A stretch of DNA of 64,000 nucleotides from Nectonema munidae (GCA_030549495.1 JAUIRK010000649.1:62001-126000), one strand, 5' to 3'. Shown: positions 27,001 through 34,375, counted from the stretch's first letter. A program made the numbers and translations. The notes: a model not told the origin generated them from the sequence alone.

Positions 27001-28487
27001 TGAACTGGCGCTTACGCGTTGTGCGTGAGCATCAACCAACTAGCCGTCAAGGGTTAGCTTTGATGATCTTTATCTACTTAGTAAAACGGAAATAAACAAA
27101 TAAATGAATCAAATAAATAGTTGTAATCAAAGTTTATAATCCTGTCAATAGCGTAAACAGTCTAACTTCGAATCCGACTCTCCTAGTCATATTTACTCTT
27201 TATATTATAAAAAATAGAAGTAAAGAAACATAATATTAATAGAATATTGGAGACATTAATTAGCAAGGTAAAAAAACAACAAACAAATAGTTTTAATCAT
27301 GTTTGAATGCGTCATTACGTTTCCTTTTTTCTCAAGATTTTACAGTACGAAAAGTGAAGTTTGAAAATACTAATTAGCAAACCAAGCATTTAACTAGCTA
27401 TTGACTTGCAAAATAATTATAATTAATTATATTTTTTTAATTTTAATTACTTTATTTTAACGCGTTAACGCCCAATGTCGACTATAGTCGACTTTACAAA
27501 AATAAAATCGTCTGCGTTTATCAAAACTCTTTAATACAAATCTTCTGCTTTACATTAGATATCGTCTGATTATTCTGGTCGTTAACGGGATAAAAGGATA
27601 AATCAAAAAGGAAGGAATCCTTTCAGCGAATTCTCTAGTCCCTTACTCATAAGCGACGTGAGTTTGGATGACGGTTTTGAAAATAAAAGCACTTAATTCC
27701 TAAACAAAATTTAGCTGTCAGATGAAAAGATGTTTCCTTTAGTAAAATTCTTCATACACCACATGATTACATATGTTTAATGTTGTCACGACCAAATTCG
27801 AATAATGGCAAAATAAAGATGCATAAAGAGATTAAAGCCTACTTGACCAAATGTGTCAACACCTGACATCAATCGGTTGACGTTGAGGGTGTCAAAGGCT
27901 TGGCGAAGAGCTGTTCCCATATTTGTGAGACAATTTGCTTTTAAATTTTTCAACTCTGTCATAAAAACTGAATGATTTTCTCGCCAGCCTGTCTGAAAAG
28001 AAGAAACAATTGGGTAAGTAGTAATAGCAAGATCATAGGAATAAGTGATATCGTGATTAACAGAATCATTTTCATTATCTTTATGAATAAACTAATTTTA
28101 TTATAACCATTTAATAGTTTGTTATATGCAACATAAAGTTCAGCTTTAATCATCATAATAGTTTATAATAATATAAATTATTGAAAGTACTGTTAATATA
28201 AAACTAGGCAGTTTCCACAAAACAAATTGAATATAGATTTACTTTGACATTGTTCGGATATTCTTCCATTGATAAAAGCATGTATCTATCACCACAGGAA
28301 TTTGGATCTTTTGAACGCCACTATATAAAATCAATACATAAATATGAATCAAAAAATAAAATACATAAGTGTATACTTTTAAAAAAATTTCTATGGCTGC
28401 CTTCGTAAGGTCTAAAAAAGATATCCCTAGATAAGACTTTTGATTCATAGAATAACTCGTGTCACAAAGAAACATTATTATAGTCAT
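1..28487 (-). CDS. INTS6: Integrator complex subunit 6, 15 exons seen, 3' end outside window
   Basis: INTS6 is a subunit of the nuclear Integrator complex, which binds RNA polymerase II, cleaves snRNA and other nascent transcripts, and recruits PP2A. I joined 15 coding exons on the minus strand (lower-upper): 28377-28487, 28243-28320, 27843-27992, 25840-25929, 23991-24171, 22035-22196, 17820-18232, 16080-16238, 15330-15465, 14510-14610, 12259-12372, 7708-7904, 4136-4350, 1890-2029 and 1-98 (partial). All junctions are GT..AG and the phases agree throughout, giving 781 residues; human INTS6 is about 887. Landmarks that match the vertebrate protein from memory: FLCDTSYSMNQ (VWA/MIDAS), GDRYML, GWRENH, EPFRWDQR, PMCKVTGG, IGHWPIPESFWPD, GQPFGFMKA, PYDIPR, MGNYHEYM and KIDEADE. 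Introns are long and full of mobile elements. Exon 7 carries a low-complexity insert and exon 12 is diverged. Confidence 0.93.
1890..2029 (-). CDS. INTS6: INTS6 exon 14 (residues 703-749)
   Basis: SEMGNYHEYMKKMPAPLREI and LFGNPFKVDK match human AQMGNYQEYLKQVPSPLREL and TFGNPFKLDK. The acceptor is TTTGAAAAG and the donor AAG|GTAGGT, phase 0. Confidence 0.92.
2170..2540. repeat. Direct duplication in INTS6 intron 14-13
   Basis: A block of about 125 bp starting CTCAGTCTCAGAAAACTTAG occurs at about 2211-2330 and again at about 2388-2510 with about 90% identity. It includes CTAAGAA..CTGGGTCTC and the CAAATTGCCCACTTTTCAC segment. No coding frame. Confidence 0.75.
3436..3605 (+). mobile_element. 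tRNA-derived SINE, family A
   Basis: Contains a Pol III A-box-like stretch (GTAAGGTTGGCTAGATAAGG), the B box GGTTCGATCCC, then a shared body with CATAGAACGATACAAGCGGG and TGTGCCTTCTCGATGAAAAC. Similar copies lie near 20,580, 34,570 (minus), 43,720 (minus) and 62,260 (minus). The cloverleaf is not intact, so it is not a tRNA gene. Confidence 0.75.
4136..4350 (-). CDS. INTS6: INTS6 exon 13 (residues 631-702)
   Basis: Contains YLNPYDIPRNALLLQLTRMR and KNLI, matching human AYDIPRRNLLDHLTRMRSNLL, with a Lys/Ser-rich stretch before it. The acceptor is TTTTTCAG and the donor AAA|GTAAGG, phase 1. The plus-strand reading frame over the same bases is a shadow. Confidence 0.9.
5805..6285. repeat. 37-bp minisatellite, about 12 units
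   Basis: Imperfect tandem units built on GATTCTAGGTCCTGTTAAAG followed by ATCATTGGTACCCCCGT run head to tail through this interval inside the INTS6 exon 13/12 intron. Units vary by short indels (for example TTCGTACC and TTTGTATC endings). No spacers and no open frame. Confidence 0.88.
7421..7545 (-). mobile_element. TTAA-flanked MITE copy 1
   Basis: On the minus strand the element reads inward from TTAA (7542-7545) to the palindrome GTCGACATATGTCGAC, then ATCGTCTGCGTTTATTAATG, AATACAAATCTTCTGCTTTA and CGTCTGATTATTCTGGTC. The same order is found at 27,465-27,585 and 40,767-40,861. The far end of this copy lacks a clear TTAA. Confidence 0.6.
7708..7904 (-). CDS. INTS6: INTS6 exon 12 (residues 566-630), diverged second half
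   Basis: Starts AKIEYDQLIASVGLKQINDV, like human AKIESDRVIGSVGKKVVQET. The rest (GCCCYSSENKRVFCPQHM and on to KEKYLADK) does not align convincingly with any animal INTS6 I can recall. The frame is open to the donor ACAA|GTAAAT, and its phase 2 fits exon 13, so I keep the whole segment. An alternative donor inside the exon cannot be excluded. Confidence 0.75.
8225..10895 (+). mobile_element. Degenerate R1/LOA/Jockey-group LINE
   Basis: This non-LTR retrotransposon lies in the INTS6 exon 12/11 intron, antisense to the gene. A gag-like ORF1 end with zinc knuckles (CQNCGKYRHNQNYC, CLKCGKLGHKDISC, then CNHLFNDKACPVY) runs without a stop into an endonuclease start (SILHINPRKSLIAY ... LILLNEPYI) in one frame at 8307-9020. 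Next come RT pieces: PKKKPNSNKLDNCRPITLLP (9712-10227), FIDFEGAFN near 10,290, and STPQGGRFSNLLFTILVDAL with FSDDLVIG at 10,440-10,880. PQGG, FSDDL and EPYI favour the R1/LOA group over CR1. Several frameshifts and stops separate the pieces, the endonuclease middle is lost, and it is not functional. Confidence 0.85.
10905..11165. repeat. About 42-bp degenerate tandem repeat after the LINE 3' end
   Basis: Six or so units with CACTGATTGGCTGCAAAAGA plus a variable 20-bp spacer such as ACTGATCAAGTTAATACT. The array starts right after the last LINE coding sequence, so it may be the LINE 3' UTR or its tail, or an independent satellite. Confidence 0.6.
11638..12217. mobile_element. hAT-like non-autonomous element, worn ends
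   Basis: The left end AGGGGTGGCCAACCCATGGC and the right end GGCGCATACCCCTG form imperfect hAT-like inverted termini (CAGGGGT.. type). An internal 100-bp stretch starting GCGCATTGTTTAATCCAAAA is repeated almost exactly at about 26,669-26,770. I see no clean target duplication. It sits about 40 bp downstream of INTS6 exon 11. Confidence 0.5.
12259..12372 (-). CDS. INTS6: INTS6 exon 11 (residues 528-565)
   Basis: A 38-codon exon without ATG: SLKKAFQKINLHFLTIPD and NFLSYNVLTHLKKLKNQ, equivalent to human GPLKKAVRMMGAPNLIADS and GLSYSVISYLKKLSQQ. Acceptor CATATTTTAG, donor CAA|GTCAAC (C at +3, as in exon 5). Phase 0 on both sides joins the neighbouring exons in frame. Confidence 0.85.
12855..12935. 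mobile_element. Possible pogo/Tigger-like terminal sequence
   Basis: TACAGTGCAACCTCCTCACG followed by TATCCGAGC, and 60 bp later GCAACTTTGGATACC, resembles pogo/Tigger termini (CAGT..AACCTC..TATCCG). The opposite end of an element was not found. Confidence 0.3.
14510..14610 (-). CDS. INTS6: INTS6 exon 10 (residues 494-527)
   Basis: Encodes DELNKKFNNKKPSPSWIQKY and NVPSYYYL, matching human DDLFKVHKAKPTLKWRQSF and TMPPYYL. It completes the Asp codon split after exon 9. The donor is CTC|GTAAGA. Confidence 0.9.
15330..15465 (-). CDS. INTS6: INTS6 exon 9 (residues 449-493)
   Basis: FNDIGQPFGFMKANSALTHV and ILPYNFPVLFQLL match human YSELGHPFGYLKASTALNCV and VMPYNYPVLLPLL. The acceptor is TTAATAG and the donor TTAG|GTAAGC, phase 1. 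Confidence 0.92.
16080..16238 (-). CDS. INTS6: INTS6 exon 8 (residues 396-448)
   Basis: PPRSAHPEIKFMC, FPYDKYEIEGS and TSFILQCK match human PPRTSHPVVKFSC, LPFDKYELEPS and TQFILERK. The acceptor is TTTTTCAG and the donor CCC|GTAATT, phase 0 on both sides. Confidence 0.92.
17820..18232 (-). CDS. INTS6: INTS6 exon 7 (residues 258-395), low-complexity insert
   Basis: The end of this exon reads WKSVQKVVLNLQKANLTNK and then IGHWPIPESFWPD, the strongly conserved INTS6 motif (human IGHWPVPESFWPD). The first two thirds are Pro-, Ser-, Asn- and Ala-rich, with a run of six Asn encoded by an AAT/AAC microsatellite and a PPLPPPPLPP run. That insert replaces a short linker in the human protein and is probably disordered. 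The reading frame is open across all 413 nt and the phases at both ends agree, so I treat it as coding. Confidence 0.85.
19275..20472. mobile_element. Element with inverted G-rich/C-rich ends, about 1.2 kb
   Basis: It begins AGTGACAGGAGGGGGGGGG and ends CCCCCTCCCTCCGTCACT, which are inverted copies of each other. Inside is a 61-codon open stretch (20,252-20,437, MKNMDDIVLKIILNLKDIF ...) that I do not recognise. I found no target duplication. The G9 run at the left end may be length-variable. Located upstream of INTS6 exon 7 in the intron. Confidence 0.45.
20580..20745 (+). mobile_element. tRNA-derived SINE, family A
   Basis: GTAAGGTAGTTAGTTGGGTA (A-box region), CGGTTCGATCCCGCATCAAG (B box) and TGTGCCTTCTCGATGAAAAC line up with the copy at 3,436. 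The order and spacing are the same. Confidence 0.75.
21610..21725 (-). mobile_element. SINE family B, partial copy
   Basis: Shares AGGTTTGAACTGTC, GTGCACGACCCTCAGCCAGC and the TAGC..TCAACGCTTAGTTGG order with the copies at 26,125, 26,925, 48,955 and (inverted) 45,345. Read on the minus strand, these have a B-box-like GTTCAAACCT. Confidence 0.55.
22035..22196 (-). CDS. INTS6: INTS6 exon 6 (residues 204-257)
   Basis: Encodes SYLVNNYASLCKACELIAKK followed by SVVISLEKIGPDP, matching human SYSVCSPRMLNQCLESLVQK and GVVINFEKAGPDP. This is the last part of the VWA region. Acceptor CTTTTAG, donor GAGG|GTGAG, phase 1 on both sides. Confidence 0.9.
22738..23948. mobile_element. CAGGGCGAG-ended hAT-like element, 1.2 kb
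   Basis: The ends are CAGGGCGAGGAAAA and TTTTACTCGCCCTG, inverted repeats of hAT type. Both subterminal regions carry several copies of TTGACTTTATTGACTTT, on the order of ten in all. The internal minus-strand stretches (for example CCKVCLTEVKHEEVFCKT near 23,620-23,660) look like a decayed zinc-finger transposase but are not conclusive. The flanks share only a partial 8-bp match. It fills most of the INTS6 exon 6/5 intron and ends 42 bp from the exon 5 donor. Confidence 0.6.
23991..24171 (-). CDS. INTS6: INTS6 exon 5 (residues 144-204)
   Basis: Contains GIELTSEPFRWDQRIYCISL, RLPG and SPMCKVTGG, matching human GSELTKEPFRWDQRLFALVL and TPMCEVTGG. The donor is GGAG|GTCAGT, phase 1. The end of an inserted repeat lies only 42 bp past the donor. 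Confidence 0.92.
24904..25228. mobile_element. Short inverted-repeat element (GACAAAATG ends)
   Basis: Left end GCAGATGGACAAAATGTCGA and right end CGGCATTTTGTCTAGCAGC are inverted copies. Internal TGTCGAC/GTCGACA motifs recur. About 325 bp, non-coding, in the INTS6 exon 5/4 intron. Confidence 0.5.
25840..25929 (-). CDS. INTS6: INTS6 exon 4 (residues 114-143)
   Basis: A 30-codon exon reading GRCPFYVECAFIIVFTDAMK, equivalent to human GRNPFFLEPAIIITITDGSK. The TD pair is the expected second metal-site region of the VWA fold. The acceptor is TTTTTTTAG and the donor GAA|GTATGA. There is no in-frame ATG, so simple ORF searches miss it. Confidence 0.9.
26125..26300 (-). mobile_element. SINE family B copy
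   Basis: Contains CTCTATAAAAGACCGGTTGC, AATGAGATTTGAAATCACGC and AGTCAACTAGTATTTATGGG, a diverged version of the copy at 26,925. Confidence 0.5.
26660..26775. repeat. Fragment of the 11.6-kb hAT-like element
   Basis: About 100 bp starting GCGCATTGTTTAATCCAAAA and including TTAAACCTACCTAAGACAAA match 11,659-11,760 almost base for base, in the same orientation. Only the outer part of the element is present. Confidence 0.8.
26925..27080 (-). mobile_element. SINE family B copy
   Basis: Best preserved copy: TGTGAAAGACCGGTTTGGGC, CATGAGGTTTGAACTGGCGC, GTGCGTGAGCATCAACCAAC and TAGCCGTCAAGGGTTAGC. On the minus strand GGCTAGTTGGTTGATG and CAGTTCAAACCTC fit Pol III A and B boxes, so it is probably tRNA-derived. 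Confidence 0.65.
27465..27585 (+). mobile_element. TTAA-flanked MITE copy 2, complete
   Basis: A 121-bp unit bounded by TTAA on both sides. It contains CGCCCAATGTCGACTATAGT (palindrome GTCGACTATAGTCGAC), AATACAAATCTTCTGCTTTA and ATCGTCTGATTATTCTGGTC. TTAA target duplication is the signature of piggyBac-type transposition. Confidence 0.65.
27843..27992 (-). CDS. INTS6: INTS6 exon 3 (residues 64-113)
   Basis: Contains TGWRENHSVFMTELKNLKA and LRQAFDTLNVNRLMSGVD, the VWA helices that correspond to human AGWKENHATFMNELKNLQA and LRTAFDLLNLNRLVTGID. The acceptor is CTTTTCAG and the donor CAA|GTAGGC. Confidence 0.92.
28243..28320 (-). CDS. INTS6: INTS6 exon 2 (residues 38-63)
   Basis: Encodes RSKDPNSCGDRYMLLSMEE, matching the vertebrate segment RDPASRGDRYMLVTFEE. 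The acceptor is TATATAG, the donor AAA|GTAAAT, phase 0 on both sides. The intron before it is only 56 bp. Confidence 0.9.
28377..28487 (-). CDS. INTS6: INTS6 exon 1 (start codon, residues 1-37)
   Basis: Begins MTIIMFLCDTSYSMNQKSYL, the first strand and MIDAS loop (DxSxS) of the VWA domain. It lines up with human MPILLFLIDTSASMNQ, which fixes the start ATG at 28487. The donor is AAA|GTATAC, phase 0. Confidence 0.92.
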
Positions 28488-29165
28488 TTTATAGTAAATT
28501 TGTTAAAAAAAAATGAATTTATTCCACTCAATAAGTTTAGTTCATAGTTTTTAATGCCTTGTTAATAATTATATTTATTTTTATAAATAATATATCTTCC
28601 ATTTTAATGCCAGAGCATCTAAAATTGTAAAACAAAAGTCTTTTAATTCCAAAAAAAAATAATTCTGTAAATCCATTATGTTAGTGAATTTTAATATAAT
28701 AATCATTATAAAAAATATTTTATTAATATAGAAATAAATTAAATATAGATTTACTCATGCTATTGCTTACATTTCTAATTCATATAAGTACTATATACTT
28801 GCCATATTTTTGCAATTAAAAACAGGGACGCTTCAGACCAAAGGCCTCTATCTTCTTTCAAAAAATTTCTTAGCAAAAGATTTTTAGACTTAAAAATATA
28901 TTTAAATTAAAACTGTTAACACTTCCTCCTGAACTAAGGTGGTTAAGAGGTAACTCACTCTGCCGTTTTGTTTGTGAAAAAATTGAAGATGCTAACCACT
29001 CAATATTTCACCGAAAACTTTTTTGCAAAATGTAGAAAGAACGCGGAGTTATTATTAAATCACTTAATGAAATTTTCATAAAAACTCAACTTATTAAACA
29101 CCTATCAATGTTAATCAAAGATATTGAAAACTGCTTAATTTTAATCCCTTTGTTTTTTTTAATTA
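28488..29165. other. INTS6 upstream region, no gene seen
   Basis: Very AT-rich. There is no TATA box at a convincing distance and no conserved promoter element that I can name. At 28,905-29,150 the plus strand has a broken coding-like stretch (LPPELRWLRGNSLCRF ...) that I cannot assign. Confidence 0.5.
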
Positions 29166-29174
29166 AATCATCAC

Positions 29175-29360
29175 TCCTCCCTTGCGAGCCTCATGGTTGT
29201 TAAGGTGTACCTCTCAGCTTAACAGTTGAAGGTCAGGGGTTCGATCCCCAAGGCTCCCAACTCTAAAAACAAATTCACAAAAACTGTGATTAACCATCTT
29301 AAGCATAATGCGAGCATATAGCCTTACGGCTGAAAGTGCTTTGATATCTCCAACCAACCA
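29175..29360 (+). mobile_element. tRNA-derived SINE, family C
   Basis: Has GAGCCTCATGGTTGTTAAGG (A box), AGGGGTTCGATCCCCAAGGC (B box with T-arm pairing) and GGCTCCC, which pairs with the opening GAGCC. The D and anticodon arms do not fold as a clean tRNA. The tail ends CTTTGATATCTCCAACCAAC. Confidence 0.6.
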
Positions 29361-29559
29361 ACTCCTCCCTTGACAAGTTTATCCAAGGCAACTATTTTAA
29401 ACATCTTTTTTTAAATCATTTATTGAAGCTTTATGCCAGCTTTTGAGTCCTCAGTGACTTACAAGCTGTGTAATGATGATTTGAGACGATAAAATGGCAG
29501 AAAAATATTATTGTATGATCTTAAATGATAAATTATTATTCATAAGATTTCTAAAAATA

Positions 29560-30310
29560 AATATTTTAAACAAAGCAATATTTAAAAATAAAAAATAAAA
29601 TTTTTTTGTTATTTTTTTTCTGAGTTTGTATTCGTAAATATAAACTATTTTTTAAGCAGTGTGGATTCAAAAAGAATCTTGTTTGTATAAGATTGTGATT
29701 CTTTGTTAAATTTATTTTTAGAGCTTTCTTTTGTAATAGCTTTTTAGTGTCAATGTTAAATTTAGAAAAATACATACCATTTGATTTCGAGGTATTGATT
29801 GCAAGATCGTTATCTGAGCACCATTCATAAATATACTCAAGATTATTAGTAATATCAATAAAATTATTTTCAAAAGAAATTATTTCAGAAGAAATTAAAA
29901 TTGTGACATCATCGGTATAATGAATAATTTAACATTCTTATTTCAACTAATTATGGTTAATGAATATTTTTAAAAAGGTAAACTTTCTGCACACCACAAT
30001 AAGAAGTAGTAAAATTATAAGAAAACTGATTAATAGAAAAATATTCAGTTCTATCAAATAGATACGATTTAATCAATTTGATAGACAATTCAGTGACATC
30101 GTAAAATTTAAACTTGATAATAGTTTATCAAAATTAACGCAATCAAGGCTTTGCTCATATCTAGAAACACTGACATAGTATTATTTGACTTTTAAATATT
30201 ATTTATAATTTTATTTATACAAAATGGATGCTAATAACTAATATTTATAATAAACATATTTGATTAAATAATTTTCTGTTTGAAGAGGAAGTTTTTTTCA
30301 AATATCTTGG
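29560..30310 (-). mobile_element. Old LINE remnant, RT domain
   Basis: On the minus strand FLDMSKAL (RT motif A), then CGVQKVYLF, DDVTILISSEII and LEYIYEWCSDNDLAINTSKS (29,770-29,930) occur in the order expected for the CR1/Jockey-type RT catalytic core and its C-terminal side. The first Asp of the YxDD box region and the SK motif survive. Many stops and frame changes; long dead. Confidence 0.65.
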
Positions 30311-30924
30311 AAATTATTGGTATAAATGTAATTAGTCTAAAATTATTCACATTAAGTTTCGAACCTTTTTTTGTGAATTGGAATAAAGGGGCCAAATTTA
30401 AAGATTTAAAGATAAAACTATGTTGAATAAACCCTTAAGATAGACAAAAGGTGAATTTATTATATCGTTAATATTATTTATGGGTAATTTCAAAAAAATT
30501 TCATAATCACTATTTTTGAAAGAGTTAACAGTTAAAAGAATAAATAAATGTAAAATTAAAGCTACTGTAAGATAATATTTTAAAGGGTTGTCATCACATA
30601 ATTTAGGAATAATAGTAAAGTGTTGATTGAAAAAATTCACAAATTTTTATACGATTAAAAATAAAAGAGTTCTTCTGTTTCAGTTCATTTCTTTGTTTTA
30701 GTTTCTGGTCTTAAAATATTATTTAGTTTAATCCAAAGATTCCTAAAGTCTTTAATATTAGAAAAGCTATTGAAGTAAAATTTGCGTTAAAGTTTCTTAC
30801 ATAAGAATTTAATTTTATTACGTAGTTGAATAAATTTAGGTTTAAAATTTTATAAGCGCCATTATGAATTTATTTATACAATTTATTCATTTTTTAATCC
30901 TCTTCATAGTTGGGACTATGTTTT

Positions 30925-32190
30925 TCACTCAAAGATTTGTCTTGAAGGAAAAATGCTGAATTTTGTTGAAGATCTTAAGAAGGGTCTTGATAACTGCACT
31001 AAGATCAATATGAGATCAAGAAAATCTAAAATTGCTAATGATTGGATGAATGACCTATTAGGAAAATGACTCTCTTCTAGAAACAAAATATATGTAAAAA
31101 TGCTAAAGTGCAAAAACAACCTGAATAAATTTTGTGAATACAAGTCCAGGATTCAAAATGAAAACAAATTATTGAAAAAGATTGATTTGGAATTTTGGCA
31201 ATATTAACAGAGAATACTACAATAGTGTATTCAAGCCGAATTAATTGCATCCTTAAAAGCCGTATGGAATTAACTAAAGTTTTTACTTAATGATAAAAAA
31301 GAATTCAATTAGTGATTTAAAGTTCCACTGTGATAGGAATATTTTGATGATAATAAAATACCTGATTGATTTTGAATTATTTTAATCAAAAATCTCTTAA
31401 GTTATATTTAGTTTAACGAATGAGTTTAAATTAAAGCCAAATCAAATATTTTCTGCATTCAATTTTAGTTGTCTCACAAATAATGATGTTTAATTTAGCA
31501 TTATCTCTCTTAGGTCATCTGTACCAGAGACTATTATGGGCTTAGTACCAAAATAATAAAGTATATTTAATGTTTCTGTGTTAACTCCATTAGGTACACC
31601 TAGAATTCAGATGAAATGCTAAATCAGTCGTACGATCCAAATCTCTGAAAGAATTGTAAAATGGTTCCAAGACACAAGATGAAGTTACTTATCTTCCCAA
31701 TTAGGAGCATTACAGACCGGTGAAGCCATAGTTCCTAAAATTTATAAAATTTTTGATTTCAAAAATAATGTATATTGAGGGATCTAAATATGTTGAAGCA
31801 TAAAATACCTACTTTTGAAGGAAATAAAAACATAATCTTGGCTAAAGGATAAATCGCTTAAGTGAAGATTTACATGTGAGAATTTTTTTATGATGTATCA
31901 GAGTATCTGATATGAAGGAGTTGTATTTTTGCAGTTGTTTTTATCGAGAAGGTCACTTAAAAGTGCTTTCGATCTTGTCAATCAATCTATGAATAATTAG
32001 GGATCAAACTTAGAGACGTATGGTTATAGAAATCGAGGCAACCACCTTAATTTCTCCCTTTCTGAAGCACCGTATACATTATGTTCATAGTGAATAATAG
32101 AAATCCAGAGTTTAAATGTTTAAACTTAAAATCTGATGTTACCTCAGGGATCAGACTGGGCCATTGTTGTCAATAATAACTTTAAAAATG
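30925..32190 (+). mobile_element. Old LINE remnant on the opposite strand
   Basis: Plus strand at 31,000-31,170 reads NDWMNDLL, RNKIYVKMLKCKNNLNKFCE and KSRIQNENKLLKK, typical of the linker between LINE endonuclease and RT. Further on come SAFDLVNQSM near 31,950 and LPQGS near 32,140, RT motif remnants. Heavily mutated. Confidence 0.55.
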
Positions 32191-32389
32191 AGTATACAAT
32201 AGATAAGTTTCCACAATTATTAGAAATTATATACATTATGACAATTACATATAAATGTTGATTAAATTAGTTATCTAAAATACAATTTATTCATTGATAA
32301 TGTAAAAGTGATACAAATTCTGATTATCAAGTTATGTTTTTAAATTAGATAAATAGAGGCATTCAGAAGAATTTCTGATATTTTAATTA

Positions 32390-32570
32390 ATTTTTTGAAA
32401 AGTTAATACAAAACCGTTTATCATTGTTTGGACACTCGTTAGAATAATGAGTTTTTCCGCAATATTTGCAAGTGGGATTAATTTCTTTACACGTATTGTC
32501 AAAATGATTAAATTTTTTCTATTTAAAACAAATTTTGATAAAGCTACGAAGTAGTTCAATACGAGAAGAG
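32390..32570 (-). mobile_element. Zinc-knuckle remnant of a LINE ORF1
   Basis: The minus strand reads HFDNTCKEINPTCKYCGKTH followed by YSNECPNNDKRFC, a CCHC-type arrangement as in LINE ORF1 proteins. It is upstream of, and on the same strand as, the RT remnant at 29.6-30.3 kb and may belong to it. The plus-strand remnant would then be a second element. Confidence 0.45.
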
Positions 32571-33049
32571 TTTAATACGAGTAATTAAATAAAATTTAAA
32601 ACGGGAGACAAATTTATTAGGAAAATATCTTTGCTTAATTGTAAATGGCTTACTCCTTCCGAACAACTTCAAGACTTACCAAACCTTTTTATAGACTCAA
32701 ACTCTCCCACCAGTCAGTGTGTACCAACATTTTACGCAATTTATCGTCGCCTTATTGGAGAAAGTTGCTCCTCAGTTGCAAAATTTAAAAAGTTATCAAA
32801 ATGAAAGTCATCTCTAATTATCCCGAAACGATTAATTGCCAAAAAATTGTTTTCCTCTAAATTTCAATATTCTTTTATTTAGAATACTTGTTTTTTTATA
32901 AAGTTAGATTTCCTTATATAAACCTTTGGAAGCTAACTTGCTCGATGTATGATTTGATTTTATAAGTTGAACTGATTATGCTATGTAGATATGAGGGCGC
33001 ACATCCGGGGGGCGAGGGAGGGGGGCGACCGCGCCCGCCACCAATGTGT

Positions 33050-33202
33050 TTTAGGGGGGGGGGGGGGAATGACCCCCCCCCCCCCCCCCCCCAATAATTT
33101 TCTATAAATAAGAGTTGCTGCTTGTTTATAAAACATAACCCCCCCCCCCCCCCCCCCCAATAATTTTCTATAAATAAGAGTTGCTGCTTGTTTATAAAAC
33201 AT
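33050..33202. repeat. Poly-G/poly-C runs and a tandem 70-80-bp duplication
   Basis: A G run, a C run of about 20, the sequence AATAATTTTCTATAAATAAG plus AGTTGCTGCTTG, another C run of about 19, and then the same sequence again. The unit start CCCCCAATAATTT also matches the right end of the surrounding element at about 35,351. The length of these runs is likely unreliable in any assembly. Confidence 0.85.
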
Positions 33203-33531
33203 GATAGAAGGAATGCAGACTTTCGAATCAATAAACATCATGCCAAGCTGCTCTGAAATTCCTATCGAACATATTTTACAGACGATGCGTGAGAGCTATA
33301 TAATAATAATCCATTGCTTCAATATGCACACAGGTCACAGAGCAAACACATGTTGATGATCCACTAGATTTTCTCATCTTCTGTCACAGTGATTCTATTT
33401 CTCTTTCTGTCTCCTCTGTTTTTCTCTTCCGCTTTCTCTGCTAAAACTCAATCATTCACTCAAGCTCTCTTCTTTCATTCAAGCCCTCTTCTCTTGTTAA
33501 GCTCTCCTATCTCATTCAGCTCTCTTCTCTC

Positions 33532-33728
33532 CAGTGACGTAGCTTGGCTGGGGCATGAGGAGTCGTGCCCACACTCCTATGTACCTCATGGTGCCCCCAT
33601 ACATCTTATGCGATGTCAGTTTTGAAAATTTCTCCAATGAAAGGATCAAGAAAGTATAAATAATGTTGCGCAAGTTTTTTGTTTTTAAATTGTGCCCCTT
33701 TTATCAACTTTTTTTGGCTACACCACTG
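33532..33728. mobile_element. hAT MITE, 197 bp
   Basis: The ends CAGTGACGTAGCTTGGC and GGCTACACCACTG are inverted repeats (CAGTGRYGTAGC type). They are flanked by CTTCTCTC and CTTCTGTC, an 8-bp target duplication with one mismatch. Nested inside the 2.4-kb element. Confidence 0.7.
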
Positions 33729-34050
33729 CTTCTGTCTAATTTGCATTTAGAGTTAAATTAAAATAGTTTTCAATCGTTACAATTTTATATCAATGAATAT
33801 TGTTAAACTCGCGCTAAGAATTTTTTTTCAACAAAGGTCATTTAATCTTTATCACTACGTTTGTTACATTTTGTAACATTTGAAAACTTTAATTTTTTCA
33901 AGTCAAGAAATTTTTTAATAGCTATTTAGGAATGAATATTTTGGTTAGCTATTCAGTTTCAGCTGTCAGAATTTTATTTGTAGACAGAAATATTCAAAAA
34001 AAAAACGCAATGATTTTCTTTTCTCGTATACTTTGATTTATGTTAGTTTG

Positions 34051-34375
34051 GTCCTTGCACATTTGGCCCCATCATAAAACAGTTCGTCCCATGGACAATT
34101 CGCCCCATTATTTTCATAAGACATTTTGTTTCATCGACAATTCGCCCCGTTATTTTCATAAGACATTTTGTCTCACGGACAATTCTAAAAAATTAAGAGA
34201 TTAAATGATTAATTTGAAATAATTTAATAGAGATAAAATAAACAAGAATATAAAATTTTTTAATAATTTTACACATATAATAAGCAAAGATGGATGAAAC
34301 AAATAGCCTATCAGACAATTTTTGCATGGGGTAAATTGTCTATGGGGCGAAATGTCTGTCGATCGTTAGTTTAAA
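34051..34375. repeat. GACAATTCGCCCC repeat block with inverted end
   Basis: GGACAATTCGCCCCATTATT plus TTCATAAGACATTTTGT is repeated two to three times at 34,090-34,185. An inverted counterpart, ATGGGGCGAAATGTCTG, lies at 34,342-34,358. It may be a small inverted-repeat element. Confidence 0.5.

Noticed and set aside
29175-29255. Possible functional tRNA gene
   Set aside because: A and B boxes are present but the D and anticodon arms do not fold cleanly, and a SINE-like tail follows.
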